The translations under genes were made by a program, and so were the position numbers. A model generated the notes under the pieces. The model did no database searches, was not told where the DNA came from, and worked only from the letters and a program-made list of their open reading frames with translations. Below, piece after piece: positions 1-7,970 of a stretch of DNA of 64,000 nucleotides (the stretch's first letter is position 1; every line of letters starts with the position of its first letter). Source of the stretch: Evansella alkalicola (GTDB lineage: Bacteria; Bacillota; Bacilli; Bacillales; Salisediminibacteriaceae); the NCBI RefSeq assembly GCF_019042735.1, contig NZ_JAHQCR010000050.1:124001-188000 (forward strand), read 5' to 3'.

Positions 1-962
1 ATTGCTTTAGCCACTTTTAAAAGTGTCTCTTGCCTTTGCATAACACTGCGCCTAATCCACTGAAACTGCTCATATTTTTGCTTCATATATTGACTAACAT
101 CAGATTCCCCATTATTCATTAACGCCTTATAACGTGGATTCATCGTCATTTCAGGCAAATGGTCTTCATTTAGATAAACAATATATTCACCATTCACTTT
201 TTTTACAGTCACATCTGGAACAATATACTTTGCAGGTTCGCGCTGATAGATTGCCCCTGGCTTCGGATTTAAGGTTTGTATGAAGTCAAAAACGTATTGA
301 ACTTCCTGAATATCAACATCTTCTTCCTTTGCAATTCTCTTAAGCTGCTTTTTTGCCAATAAATCTAAGTGTTTCCTAACTATCTCCTCTGCCAACAAGT
401 CCCTAACTTCTAACTGTTTCAGTTGGAGGAGTAGACATTCTTTTAAGGAAGTAGCACCAACACCATATGGCTCTAGGCTTTGAAGAATTTTTAACGCTTC
501 CTCTACACTCTCTTGTGGCTCCTTAATCTCTTCTGCAACTTCTTGAGACGTTGACTTTAAGTATCCATTTTCATCGACATTTAGGGCTAAGTAAGTCAAG
601 ATCCTTTTCATTAGGGGATCCAGGTGAAGAAAACGAATTTGGTTTAAAAGAACGTCTTGCAACCCTTCCTCTGAACGACTTAATTGCTCTACTAAGGAAT
701 CATTTTCATCCATGTCAAGAGGTTCAGAAGTTCCAGCACGCGTTTTCCTATATCCATAATCAAAGTCATATTTTTCTCTAGCAATCTCTTCTTTTATTAT
801 ATTATCATTTAATTCCATCAATGGATTCTCTAACTGTTGCTCATGTAAGTATTGCTTTAGGTCCAAAACTGAATATTGTAATATCGTAATTGCTTGTCGG
901 AGTTCGTTCGTCATTACAAGTTTCATTGACTGTTGTTGAAACAAGCCATATTCCATATTCAT
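1..962 (-). CDS. rpoN: RNA polymerase sigma-54 factor (partial, C-terminus outside window)
   Basis: Sigma-54 directs RNA polymerase to -24/-12 promoters that need an AAA+ enhancer-binding activator; in Bacillus it is called SigL. I translated the minus strand from an ATG at 962: it opens with a Gln-rich region I (MNMEYGLFQQQSMKL), then an acidic region II and the core-binding domain with segments such as LNPKPGA and YIVPDVTV. About 320 codons are present; the HTH and the RpoN box that reads the -24 element lie beyond the left edge. The ATG is preceded by AGGAGGAAGG. It is divergent from clpP. Confidence 0.93.
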   Translation of the reverse strand, partial: MNMEYGLFQQQSMKLVMTNELRQAITILQYSVLDLKQYLHEQQLENPLMELNDNIIKEEIAREKYDFDYGYRKTRAGTSEPLDMDENDSLVEQLSRSEEGLQDVLLNQIRFLHLDPLMKRILTYLALNVDENGYLKSTSQEVAEEIKEPQESVEEALKILQSLEPYGVGATSLKECLLLQLKQLEVRDLLAEEIVRKHLDLLAKKQLKRIAKEEDVDIQEVQYVFDFIQTLNPKPGAIYQREPAKYIVPDVTVKKVNGEYIVYLNEDHLPEMTMNPRYKALMNNGESDVSQYMKQKYEQFQWIRRSVMQRQETLLKVAKA

Positions 963-1310
963 AAAGGCCTTCCTCCTCATGATCATTATACATGATAAAG
1001 TTTTCTAAAGTACGGACTCCGTCAGATTTTCTTACTCCATCATATCACATAAAAGTAAGCGCTTTCTTTAATAAACCCTTTCGAAATGTTAAAAATACAT
1101 TACGGTCTCAATCCTCACCCAGTCACATAAAAATATAGAGAGAAATTCCATGATTGAGCCCTATTCTTGTTTGAAATTCATAGAAATCGGTTATGATGGA
1201 AAGTGTTGGTCGTATTATACATATACTACATAAGGATATTATCCATAACGGTTTTATAGAAATTTCTTCGAGGAATGTGGAAAATTCTATATGTAAAATG
1301 AGCCATTTGA

Positions 1311-1341
1311 TTTGACCTTCATTGACCTTTAGAGGTATGAT
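1311..1341 (+). promoter_or_regulatory. clpP promoter with CtsR operator
   Basis: On the minus strand, 1311-1327 reads GGTCAAT-GAA-GGTCAAA, matching the CtsR heat-shock repressor heptad pair (GGTCAAA-N3-GGTCAAA) with one mismatch. It overlaps the -35 of a sigma-A promoter, TTGACC (1312-1317), 18 bp, TATGAT (1336-1341), pointing into clpP. CtsR control of clpP is established in Bacillus; its use here is inferred from the motif. Confidence 0.82.
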
Positions 1342-1413
1342 ATCCATGTAAGATACCATAGGAAAATACACATAACACATATTTTGATGAAGAGGAAAAG
1401 GAGGAGTAACGAA

Positions 1414-2001
1414 ATGAATTTAGTCCCAACGGTAATTGAACAAACAAATCGTGGTGAGCGCGCTTACGATATTTACTCACGTTTATTAAAAGATCGTATC
1501 ATCATGCTAGGATCTGGTATCGATGATAATGTTGCTAATTCAGTCGTAGCTCAGTTATTATTTTTAGCCGCAGATGACCCGGAAAAGGATATCTCCCTAT
1601 ATATTAATAGCCCAGGAGGTTCTATCACAGCTGGGATGGCAATCTTTGACACAATGCAATTTATCCAACCAAAGGTACAAACAATTTGTATTGGTATGGC
1701 TGCTTCCATGGGAGCTTTCCTACTTGCTGCTGGTGAGCCTGGTAAACGTTTTGCCCTAGCAAACAGTGAAGTAATGATCCATCAACCTTTAGGTGGTACA
1801 CAAGGTCAAGCTTCTGATATTGAAATTCATGCTAAGCGAATCATTCAAATGCGTGAAAAGCTAAATGAAATTCTATCAGAGCGTACTGGCCAACCTATTG
1901 AAGTTATCCAGCGTGACACAGACCGTGATAACTTCATGAGTGCTGAAGAAGCACAAAAGTACGGTTTAATTGATAAAGTGATGGAAAAGAAACCTGAATA
2001 A
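1414..2001 (+). CDS. clpP: ATP-dependent Clp protease proteolytic subunit
   Basis: ClpP is the tetradecameric serine peptidase that degrades unfolded or tagged proteins fed by ClpX, ClpC or ClpE. The 195-residue product is family length and carries the catalytic triad Ser98 (in GMAASMGAF), His123 (in MIHQPLGG) and Asp172. An in-frame ATG lies 30 bp upstream, but 1414 follows a strong AAAGGAGGAG site at correct spacing and gives the usual MNLVPTVIEQ start. It stands alone between divergent rpoN and a terminator, under the CtsR promoter described above. Confidence 0.98.
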   Translation: MNLVPTVIEQTNRGERAYDIYSRLLKDRIIMLGSGIDDNVANSVVAQLLFLAADDPEKDISLYINSPGGSITAGMAIFDTMQFIQPKVQTICIGMAASMGAFLLAAGEPGKRFALANSEVMIHQPLGGTQGQASDIEIHAKRIIQMREKLNEILSERTGQPIEVIQRDTDRDNFMSAEEAQKYGLIDKVMEKKPE

Positions 2002-2018
2002 AAATGATTTAAGAGTGC

Positions 2019-2052
2019 GAATGCCCCAAATTGATTTTGGGGCATTTTTTTA
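2019..2052 (+). terminator. Intrinsic terminator of clpP
   Basis: Stem AATGCCCCAAA / TTTTGGGGCATT closed by a short TTGA loop and followed by a T-run, 18 bp after the clpP stop. Confidence 0.9.
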
Positions 2053-2174
2053 ATTCTCGTTTGTCTTGTCGTTTTAATTTGGTTCTGTAACTATTAGTGC
2101 CTGCGTATCGCGTACTCCACTCCCTAGCATAGGGGGATTAAAATCGGTATATTTTACCAGAGTTGTGAAGTTGG

Positions 2175-2370
2175 CGTGAACAACACCGAATCTGGCGCGT
2201 AGAACTGCAAAACCCGCGCGTAAGCCTCCAAAATCGGCGCGTAGAACCACAAAATCCGGTTCAAAATGTGAAAATGGCGTGAACAACACCGATTCTGGCG
2301 CGTAGAACAGCGAAAACCGTGCGTAAAACCGCAAAATCCGCGCGTAAAACCGCAAAGTCCGCGCGTAGAC
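2175..2370. repeat. 21-bp-period GC-rich tandem repeat between clpP and crh
   Basis: The motif GCGCGTAGAAC/GCGCGTAAAAC recurs with GCGT at 2197, 2218, 2239, then 2300, 2321, 2342 and 2363: two runs of exact 21-bp steps separated by a degenerate stretch that contains a repeated GGCGTGAACAACACCGA (also at 2172). It is far more GC-rich than its flanks. On the minus strand 21 bp gives open frames with seven-residue repeats (for example LRADFGG); with no RBS and several equally open frames I do not call them genes. It lies in the convergent clpP/crh gap. Confidence 0.8.
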
Positions 2371-2424
2371 CCCCACTCCGCCCGCAGATCGCACCCCCCC
2401 GCGCACCGACGAAACAAAAAGAAA

Positions 2425-2474
2425 CAAAAAAATGTTCAAAGAAGGTCAATTTCCTAACCTCTTTGAACATTTTA
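2425..2474 (-). terminator. Terminator of the crh operon
   Basis: Read on minus just after the crh stop: AATGTTCAAAGA, a 17-nt loop, TCTTTGAACATT, then a run of T. Confidence 0.82.
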
Positions 2475-2475
2475 T

Positions 2476-2733
2476 TTACGATTCATCTTCTATAAATGCT
2501 GCTAAAGCTTCTAAAGCTGCTTCTTCATCACTACCATCAGTAGATAATGTTACTTTAGTATTAGTGCTAATTGCAAGACTCATAATCCCCATAATACTTT
2601 TTGCATTGACCTTTTTTCCGTCTTTTTCAATAAAGATGTCTGCATTAAAGCGATTTGCCTCTTGTACAAACATCGCTGCAGGTCTCGCTTGTAGACCAGC
2701 TTTTCTTTTTACAACTAATTCTTTTTCCTTCAT
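2476..2733 (-). CDS. crh: HPr-like catabolite repression protein Crh
   Basis: Crh is an HPr paralogue used for regulation only: phosphorylated on Ser46 by HprK, it acts as a CcpA co-effector. The 85-residue product has Gln15 (in GLQARPAA) where HPr has the PTS phosphorylation site His15, and keeps Ser46 in NAKSIMG, the diagnostic Crh pattern. The start at 2733 follows GGGAGGAATTAAA; a longer frame upstream has no RBS. It is last in the nudix-rapZ-yvcK-whiA-crh operon. Its kinase gene hprK is at 22.2-23.2 kb. Confidence 0.95.
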   Translation of the reverse strand: MKEKELVVKRKAGLQARPAAMFVQEANRFNADIFIEKDGKKVNAKSIMGIMSLAISTNTKVTLSTDGSDEEAALEALAAFIEDES

Positions 2734-2803
2734 TTTAATTCCTCCCAATCCCATTTATTTAGCTTCAAAGCGCTTCCAATTAAAAGGTAAAATTTTCAGG
2801 AGC

Positions 2804-3745
2804 TTATAAACTCTCTCCTGAACGTAATTTATTTGCAAACTCATCGATTTTTCTTAATCGGTGATTAATTCCTGATTTACTTACCTTGCCGCTTGGCACC
2901 ATTTCCCCAAGCTCCTTCAAGGAGACGTCTTGATGCTCCATTCTTAATTCAGCTATTTCCCTAAGTTTGTCTGGTAAAACATCTAATCCTACTTGTTCTT
3001 TAATAAATCTGATATTTTCCATTTGTCTTAAGGCAGCACCGACTGTTTTATTTAAGTTAGCTGTTTCACAGTTAACTAAACGATTTACGGAATTACGCAT
3101 ATCTTTCATGATACGAACATCTTCAAATCGCAGTAGTGCCTGGTGTGCACCAATAACGTTCAACAATTCACTAATTTTTTCCCCTTCTTTTAAGTAGAGG
3201 ATGAAACCTTTTTTTCGCTCAAGCATTTTTGCATTGAGGTTGAAATAATTCATTAGTTCACATAAGGAACGATTATGCTCTTCATAAAACGAGAATATCT
3301 CCAGATGGTATGAAGAAGTCTCAGGGTGATTGACGGAGCCTCCAGCTAAAAATGCACCACGTAAGTAAGCGCGTTTGCAGCATTCTTTTTCGATCAATTC
3401 CTCTGATATCTCTCTCGTAAACGAAAAAGTAGCATCAACAATCTTCAAGCCCTCTAACATGAAGCGGGCATCCTTCATAATGCGAACAACATAGACATTA
3501 TTCTTTTTCAACCGCATTTTTTTCCTAACAAGGAGTTCCACATGTACTTGATAAAGCGTCTTAATCAACGTATATATACGTCTGGCAATTGCCGCATTTT
3601 CCGTTTGAATATCAAGTGTAATTTGCATATTCCGAATGGATATGGAACCATTCATCCGGATTAACGCAGCAAGCTCTGCTTTAGCACAGCACTCCTCAAC
3701 TTCCAATTGCGTTAGCTCTTTCTTTGTCATGGAAGCAAATGACAT
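2804..3745 (-). CDS. whiA: DNA-binding protein WhiA
   Basis: WhiA combines a degenerate LAGLIDADG homing-endonuclease-like domain with a C-terminal HTH; in Bacillus it affects division and chromosome segregation, in Streptomyces it is a sporulation regulator. The 313-residue protein starts MSFASMTKKELTQLEV, shows LRGAFLAGGSVNHPE in the LAGLIDADG part and ends in a helical region matching the WhiA HTH. ATG 3745 is chosen over one 15 bp upstream because it matches the family N-terminus. It lies 57 bp after yvcK and 70 bp before crh. Confidence 0.96.
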   Translation of the reverse strand: MSFASMTKKELTQLEVEECCAKAELAALIRMNGSISIRNMQITLDIQTENAAIARRIYTLIKTLYQVHVELLVRKKMRLKKNNVYVVRIMKDARFMLEGLKIVDATFSFTREISEELIEKECCKRAYLRGAFLAGGSVNHPETSSYHLEIFSFYEEHNRSLCELMNYFNLNAKMLERKKGFILYLKEGEKISELLNVIGAHQALLRFEDVRIMKDMRNSVNRLVNCETANLNKTVGAALRQMENIRFIKEQVGLDVLPDKLREIAELRMEHQDVSLKELGEMVPSGKVSKSGINHRLRKIDEFANKLRSGESL

Positions 3746-3802
3746 CTGCCATACCCCCATTATTCATATTAAACCAATCAAGTATAGTAATATTAAATAG
3801 TA

Positions 3803-4747
3803 CTATAACATGGATAAGAGTCTTTGTGATAATTTTATTGCATCATGGCGCAATAAATAATTATCAAAATATAATAAATCATCTGAGATGATGTCTAACC
3901 CTAGTTTCTGTAATCCATCATAATCCACTTCTACTTGTTTAGCACCTTGACCAGCATATCTCTGAGCATATGAAAAAGGAATGTTTTGCCCATTTACAAG
4001 AATAGAGTGAATAATGTTTTCCCCAATATGTTCGTAAATGGCCTGTACATGGTCAGACGCTTTAAATTCGTCTGTTTCCCCAGGCTGCGTCATGACATTA
4101 CATATATAAACCTTAGTAGCTGTTGATTTCATAATGACATCTGCTATTCCTGGGACAAGTAAATTAGGAATGATGCTCGTATAAAGACTTCCAGGTCCAA
4201 GTACAATTAAATCTGCTTTTTCCAAAGCAATTAATGTTTCTTGTAACGGCTCTGGATTGTTAGGCTCGAGAAAGACTCGTTTTACCTTCTTGCCTGCTAG
4301 TGGAATATTAGATTCACCTTCCACAAACGTTCCATCTTCTAGCTCTGCGTGGAGGATGATCTCCTCGTTTGCTGCTGGTAGTACTTTCCCTTTTACATTT
4401 AAAACTCTGCTTATTTCTTGGACACCACGGGCGAAGTCACCAGTAATGGAAGTCATTCCCGCTAATAATAAATTCCCCAACGAATGTCCACTTAATCCAT
4501 TCCCGTTTTCAAAACGATGTTGAAACAGTTCTTCCACAAGGGGCTCCACTTCAGCAAGAGCTACAAGAACGTTTCTCACATCTCCTGGAGGTGGAATGCG
4601 TAATTCCTTTCGTAGCCTTCCAGAGCTTCCACCGTCATCAGCTACTGTTACAATAGCAGTAATATCTACAGGAAAGGTTTTGAGCCCTTTCAATAGTACA
4701 GAAAGGCCCGTACCGCCACCTATTACTACAATATTTGCCTTTTTCAC
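3803..4747 (-). CDS. yvcK: Gluconeogenesis factor YvcK/MgfK (UDP-sugar-binding)
   Basis: YvcK is needed for growth on gluconeogenic carbon sources and helps position PBP1; it binds UDP-sugars and belongs to the CofD-like fold. The 314-residue protein has the N-terminal glycine loop GGGTGLSVLLKGL, the segment GLSGHSLGNLLLAG near residue 83, and VLGPGSLYTSIIPNLL. Its ATG overlaps the rapZ stop by 4 bp, indicating translational coupling. Confidence 0.96.
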   Translation of the reverse strand: MKKANIVVIGGGTGLSVLLKGLKTFPVDITAIVTVADDGGSSGRLRKELRIPPPGDVRNVLVALAEVEPLVEELFQHRFENGNGLSGHSLGNLLLAGMTSITGDFARGVQEISRVLNVKGKVLPAANEEIILHAELEDGTFVEGESNIPLAGKKVKRVFLEPNNPEPLQETLIALEKADLIVLGPGSLYTSIIPNLLVPGIADVIMKSTATKVYICNVMTQPGETDEFKASDHVQAIYEHIGENIIHSILVNGQNIPFSYAQRYAGQGAKQVEVDYDGLQKLGLDIISDDLLYFDNYLLRHDAIKLSQRLLSML

Positions 4748-5643
4748 CCTTCTAGCTTTCCTTTCTCTACATCACGGTGCGAGACAAATGTATGATAACC
4801 CTCATCACCAAGCGTTTTTTTGAAAAACTCTGCTAACGTTACTGAACGATGTTTTCCACCTGTACAGCCGATTGCAATCACTAGCTGGCGTTTTCCTTCA
4901 CGCTTGTAGTGTGGAAGCATATAAGTCAGTAAATCCTGCAACTTTTCTATAAATTGCTTTGTCTCTGACCATTTCAGTACATAATCGTATACTTCTTGAT
5001 CCAACCCAGTCTTTGGCCTCATGTGATCTATATAATGTGGATTAGGTAAGAATCTCACATCAAAAACTAAATCTGCATCAATAGGAACACCATGCTTAAA
5101 ACCAAAGGATAGTAACTGAACATTAAATACTTGCTTCTCCGTTAAGGAAAAACGCTGTAATATTCGTTCTCTCAATTGAGTTGGCTTTAAATCACTCGTA
5201 TCAATAATCATCTGCGCTTGCCCTTTTAGCTCATCTAAGAGTTCACGCTCTGCCTTAATGCCCTCTAATAGAGTTCCGCCTGCAGACAGGGGGTGTGATC
5301 TACGGGTTTCTTTATACCGCCTGACTAAGACACTATCCCTTGAATCTAAAAAGACGATTTGGGGTGTAACTTTGGATTCTGTACCAATCGTATCTATCGC
5401 ACTAAACAATTGATCGAAGAATTCGCGGCCCCTTAAGTCAATAACAAGGGCAACTCGCTGCATTTTCCCGCCAGAACCTTCCACCAAATCTATAAATTTA
5501 GGAATGAGGGCTGGTGGTAAATTATCTACGCAAAAATACCCCATATCTTCGAAGCTTTGAACGGCAACTGTTTTTCCTGCTCCTGACATACCAGTGATGA
5601 TCACAAGCTCTAAATCATGTGCAAACCTTTTTTCCTCTTCCAC
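4744..5643 (-). CDS. rapZ: RapZ/YvcJ family nucleotide-binding protein
   Basis: YvcJ/RapZ is a P-loop protein; the E. coli homologue delivers the sRNA GlmZ to RNase E, while the Bacillus protein hydrolyses GTP and affects competence. The product (about 299 residues) has Walker A GMSGAGKT, the YFCVDNLPP segment and a C-terminal GCTGGKHRSV motif. I chose GTG 5643 because AAAGGTGGGG sits 6 bp upstream; a GTG at 5655 is in frame but overlaps that RBS. Order nudix-rapZ-yvcK-whiA-crh is conserved in Bacillaceae. Confidence 0.94.
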   Translation of the reverse strand: MEEEKRFAHDLELVIITGMSGAGKTVAVQSFEDMGYFCVDNLPPALIPKFIDLVEGSGGKMQRVALVIDLRGREFFDQLFSAIDTIGTESKVTPQIVFLDSRDSVLVRRYKETRRSHPLSAGGTLLEGIKAERELLDELKGQAQMIIDTSDLKPTQLRERILQRFSLTEKQVFNVQLLSFGFKHGVPIDADLVFDVRFLPNPHYIDHMRPKTGLDQEVYDYVLKWSETKQFIEKLQDLLTYMLPHYKREGKRQLVIAIGCTGGKHRSVTLAEFFKKTLGDEGYHTFVSHRDVEKGKLEG

Positions 5644-5666
5644 TTGGATCCCCACCTTTAAGTTAA

Positions 5667-6173
5667 TTATTTCTTAGTCCTATTTTCCAAAGTGATCTTG
5701 CCATTTACATCAAGACGGTAGGATAAAAGTTTAAAATCCTTCGTATAGGTAAAGTTCCCATACATCATTCCATCTCCATTTAAAACATGATCGAAAATAT
5801 AATAGTCTCCAGGTGCCATTGGCAATTCCATCACCTTTAAGATTGGCTGCCATGCTAACTTTCCTTCTGGTGACTCTTCTAGTAAATCACCTTGATATTC
5901 TGATGTATGAAATGTAAACATCATCCACTCATTGATGATTTTTCCATCTTCTTCGATGATTATAGTAAAAATCCCCCTAAGGTTTGGATCTTTTATGAAG
6001 TAACCTGTCTCTTCCCAATATTCCCGTTTTACACTTTCCCTGATTGTTTCTCCAAGCTCCATTTTACCGCCTGGTGCAACCCACCAACCTCGCCTCGGTT
6101 TCTGGAGTGTTAATACTTCATTCGTTTCGTTGTTTGTCAAAATGCAATTCGTTACACGTTGCAATTTGTTCAC
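5667..6173 (-). CDS. yvcI: Nudix hydrolase (YvcI-like)
   Basis: Probable nucleoside di/triphosphate hydrolase. The Nudix box GX5EX7REUXEEXGU is intact from Gly36 to Tyr58 (Glu42, Arg50-Glu51, Glu54-Glu55, Gly57). The N-terminus LQRVTNCIL matches YvcI. Start: GTG 6173 has no separate RBS, since GAGGTG overlaps it; a TTG nine bases inside (6164) is properly spaced from that GAGGTG and could be the real start. First gene of the crh operon. The substrate is not predictable from sequence. Confidence 0.92.
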   Translation of the reverse strand: MNKLQRVTNCILTNNETNEVLTLQKPRRGWWVAPGGKMELGETIRESVKREYWEETGYFIKDPNLRGIFTIIIEEDGKIINEWMMFTFHTSEYQGDLLEESPEGKLAWQPILKVMELPMAPGDYYIFDHVLNGDGMMYGNFTYTKDFKLLSYRLDVNGKITLENRTKK

Positions 6174-6244
6174 CTCATATACAGGGTCAAATCAATTTAT
6201 CATATCCAATTGTAAAGACAGATATTATAACAGTATTCTTAATA

Positions 6245-6274
6245 ATTATACTACATCTTTTTAAGTAAGCCCAA
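6245..6274 (-). promoter_or_regulatory. Sigma-A promoter for the yvcI-rapZ-yvcK-whiA-crh operon
   Basis: On minus: TTGGGC, 18 bp, TATAAT, about 75-80 bp upstream of yvcI. A second TATAAT lies a few bases downstream. Confidence 0.6.
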
Positions 6275-6323
6275 ACATAATTGGCTATTTCACATAGTAA
6301 ATGATACCGTTTACTATTATTTT

Positions 6324-6362
6324 TTCCAAAAAAAAGGGCGCAAGCACATCTGCTTACGCAAA
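6324..6362 (-). terminator. Second terminator in the trxB-yvcI gap
   Basis: On minus: GCGTAAGCA, GATG loop, TGCTTGCGC, CC and eight T. It lies downstream of the trxB terminator and upstream of the yvcI promoter, so it probably stops residual trxB read-through. Confidence 0.75.
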
Positions 6363-6605
6363 AACGATATATAAAAAAAGGGGGTCAATTACTAATTCTA
6401 TAATAACGAATCTTTGTTTCATCTATGTTACAGAAGGGTTAAGCCACAATTACTTTTTATGAATATTTGAAGAATTTTGTAAAGAAAGGCAATTCACATA
6501 GATCCGACTCGTAAATTTCGTTCGATCTTAACTGGTACAGATTAAGACAAGTATATAGAACAGTAAAGTTTACCGTTGAAATGAGAAAAAAAATTATTAT
6601 AATGA

Positions 6606-6642
6606 AAAACTGCAGAACCCACTTTTATAGTTCTGCAGTTCA
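6606..6642 (-). terminator. Terminator of trxB
   Basis: On minus: AACTGCAGAAC, about 13-nt loop, GTTCTGCAGTT, then T-rich; begins about 15 bp after the trxB stop. Confidence 0.85.
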
Positions 6643-6655
6643 TCATATTTAACAT

Positions 6656-7606
6656 TTATTTTTGTTCATTTAATTCTTCTAAAAGACTCTCCACATAATG
6701 TTGAGCATTTTGTCCTGCAATACTACCATCACCTGTAGCTGTTACAATTTGACGTAACGTTTTCTCACGAATATCTCCTGCTGCAAAAATACCAGGAATT
6801 TTTGTTTCCATTTCGTCATTTGTTTCAACATAACCATCAGCGTTTGTAATCCCTAAGTTTAGAAACGGCTCATTGATTGGCAGCATTCCAATATAAACGA
6901 ATACACCATCCGTTTTAAATTCTTTCACAGACCCATCTTTCGTGCTTTCTAAAGTTACACTTGCTACTTTTCCATCCTTACCATTGATCTCTTTTACAAC
7001 ATGACTCCATATGAATTCTACTTTGTCATTCGCAAATGCACGGTCTTGGAGGATTTTTTGTGCTCGTAGCTCATCACGGCGGTGTACAATAGTTACTTTA
7101 CTTGCGAATCTTGTAAGGTAAACTGCTTCTTCTACAGCAGAATCGCCTCCACCTACTACAACTAGCTCCCTCTCTTTAAAGAAGGCACCATCACATACGG
7201 CACAGTAAGATACTCCCCTACCGCTCAATTCCTCTTCACCTGGAACACCTAAATGCTTATATTTTGCACCTGTTGTAATAATCACGGAACGAGCTTTATA
7301 CTCTCCATTACCAGTTACGACACGCTTATATGCTTTCCCATCGATGATTTCTTTCACATCACCATAAGCATATTCTGCTCCAAATTTTTTCGAGTGTTCA
7401 AACATTTTATTAGATAAATCCGGTCCTAAAATACTGTCATATCCCGGATAGTTTTCAACATCCTCCGTGTTCGCCATCTGACCACCAGGCATTCCACGCT
7501 CGATCATAACGGTTGTTAAATTAGCCCTTGATGTATATACAGCGGCCGTCATTCCAGCCGGTCCAGCACCAATAATGGCAACATCATAAATTTTTTCTTC
7601 ACTCAT
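6656..7606 (-). CDS. trxB: Thioredoxin-disulfide reductase
   Basis: NADPH- and FAD-dependent flavoenzyme that reduces thioredoxin in the cytosol. The 316-residue protein has the FAD-binding GAGPAGMTAA at the N-terminus, redox-active CAVC around residue 135, the NADPH-binding GGGDSAVEE and the C-terminal FAD motif FAAGDIREK. ATG 7606 (MSEEKIYD) is chosen because AGGGGAG overlaps the alternative ATG at 7615. It is monocistronic, followed by two terminators. Confidence 0.98.
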   Translation of the reverse strand: MSEEKIYDVAIIGAGPAGMTAAVYTSRANLTTVMIERGMPGGQMANTEDVENYPGYDSILGPDLSNKMFEHSKKFGAEYAYGDVKEIIDGKAYKRVVTGNGEYKARSVIITTGAKYKHLGVPGEEELSGRGVSYCAVCDGAFFKERELVVVGGGDSAVEEAVYLTRFASKVTIVHRRDELRAQKILQDRAFANDKVEFIWSHVVKEINGKDGKVASVTLESTKDGSVKEFKTDGVFVYIGMLPINEPFLNLGITNADGYVETNDEMETKIPGIFAAGDIREKTLRQIVTATGDGSIAGQNAQHYVESLLEELNEQK

Positions 7607-7722
7607 TATTTCCATCTCCCCTAGCGGATTATCCTATATCTATTGTTTTCATCTTAAGTCTATCCTATGAAAAATTAGTTCCGAAGTCCAAAACTCTGCT
7701 CACAAATCACTGTTACAAATTT

Positions 7723-7791
7723 GTGTCTCCTCCTCCCCGCAGGTGCAAAGCATCGAGGAGGCTCACCAGCCGCCCACGGCAAAGAAGACAC
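7723..7791. repeat. GC-rich nested inverted-repeat element (REP-like)
   Basis: Outer arms GTGTCT (7723-7728) and AGACAC (7786-7791) enclose inner arms CCTCCTC and GAGGAGG, in a 364-bp AT-rich gap. The internal GCTCACCAGCCGCCCAC resembles a GC-rich intergenic repeat I associate with Bacillus genomes (recollection, not searched). No gene was seen in 7607-7970. Confidence 0.55.
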
Positions 7792-7899
7792 TGTGATCCT
7801 TAGTTATGAGCAGATGTCGCCCTTGTACATTGCGTGAAAGCGAGTAGCGTGTAGCGAATTCAATTACATTACAGCAATACTCATGGTAGCAAAATAGCA

Positions 7900-7942
7900 A
7901 AATAAAAGGAAAGAATTAGATAACTATTCTCTCCTTCTTTCG
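7900..7942 (-). terminator. Terminator of the TPR-protein gene
   Basis: On minus: AAGGAGAGAATAG, TTAT loop, CTAATTCTTTCCTT, then TTATTTT; an imperfect stem 30 bp after the stop. Confidence 0.55.
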
Positions 7943-7970
7943 TACATATTATTTGCTTATCCGTTTCCCG

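Noticed and set aside
2074..2439. Minus-strand protein with seven-residue repeats
   Set aside because: It arises from the 21-bp GC-rich repeat, lacks an RBS, and several frames are equally open.
6324..6362. Attenuator or riboswitch in the yvcI leader
   Set aside because: A good promoter (6245-6274) lies between this hairpin and yvcI, so the hairpin is more simply a second trxB terminator.
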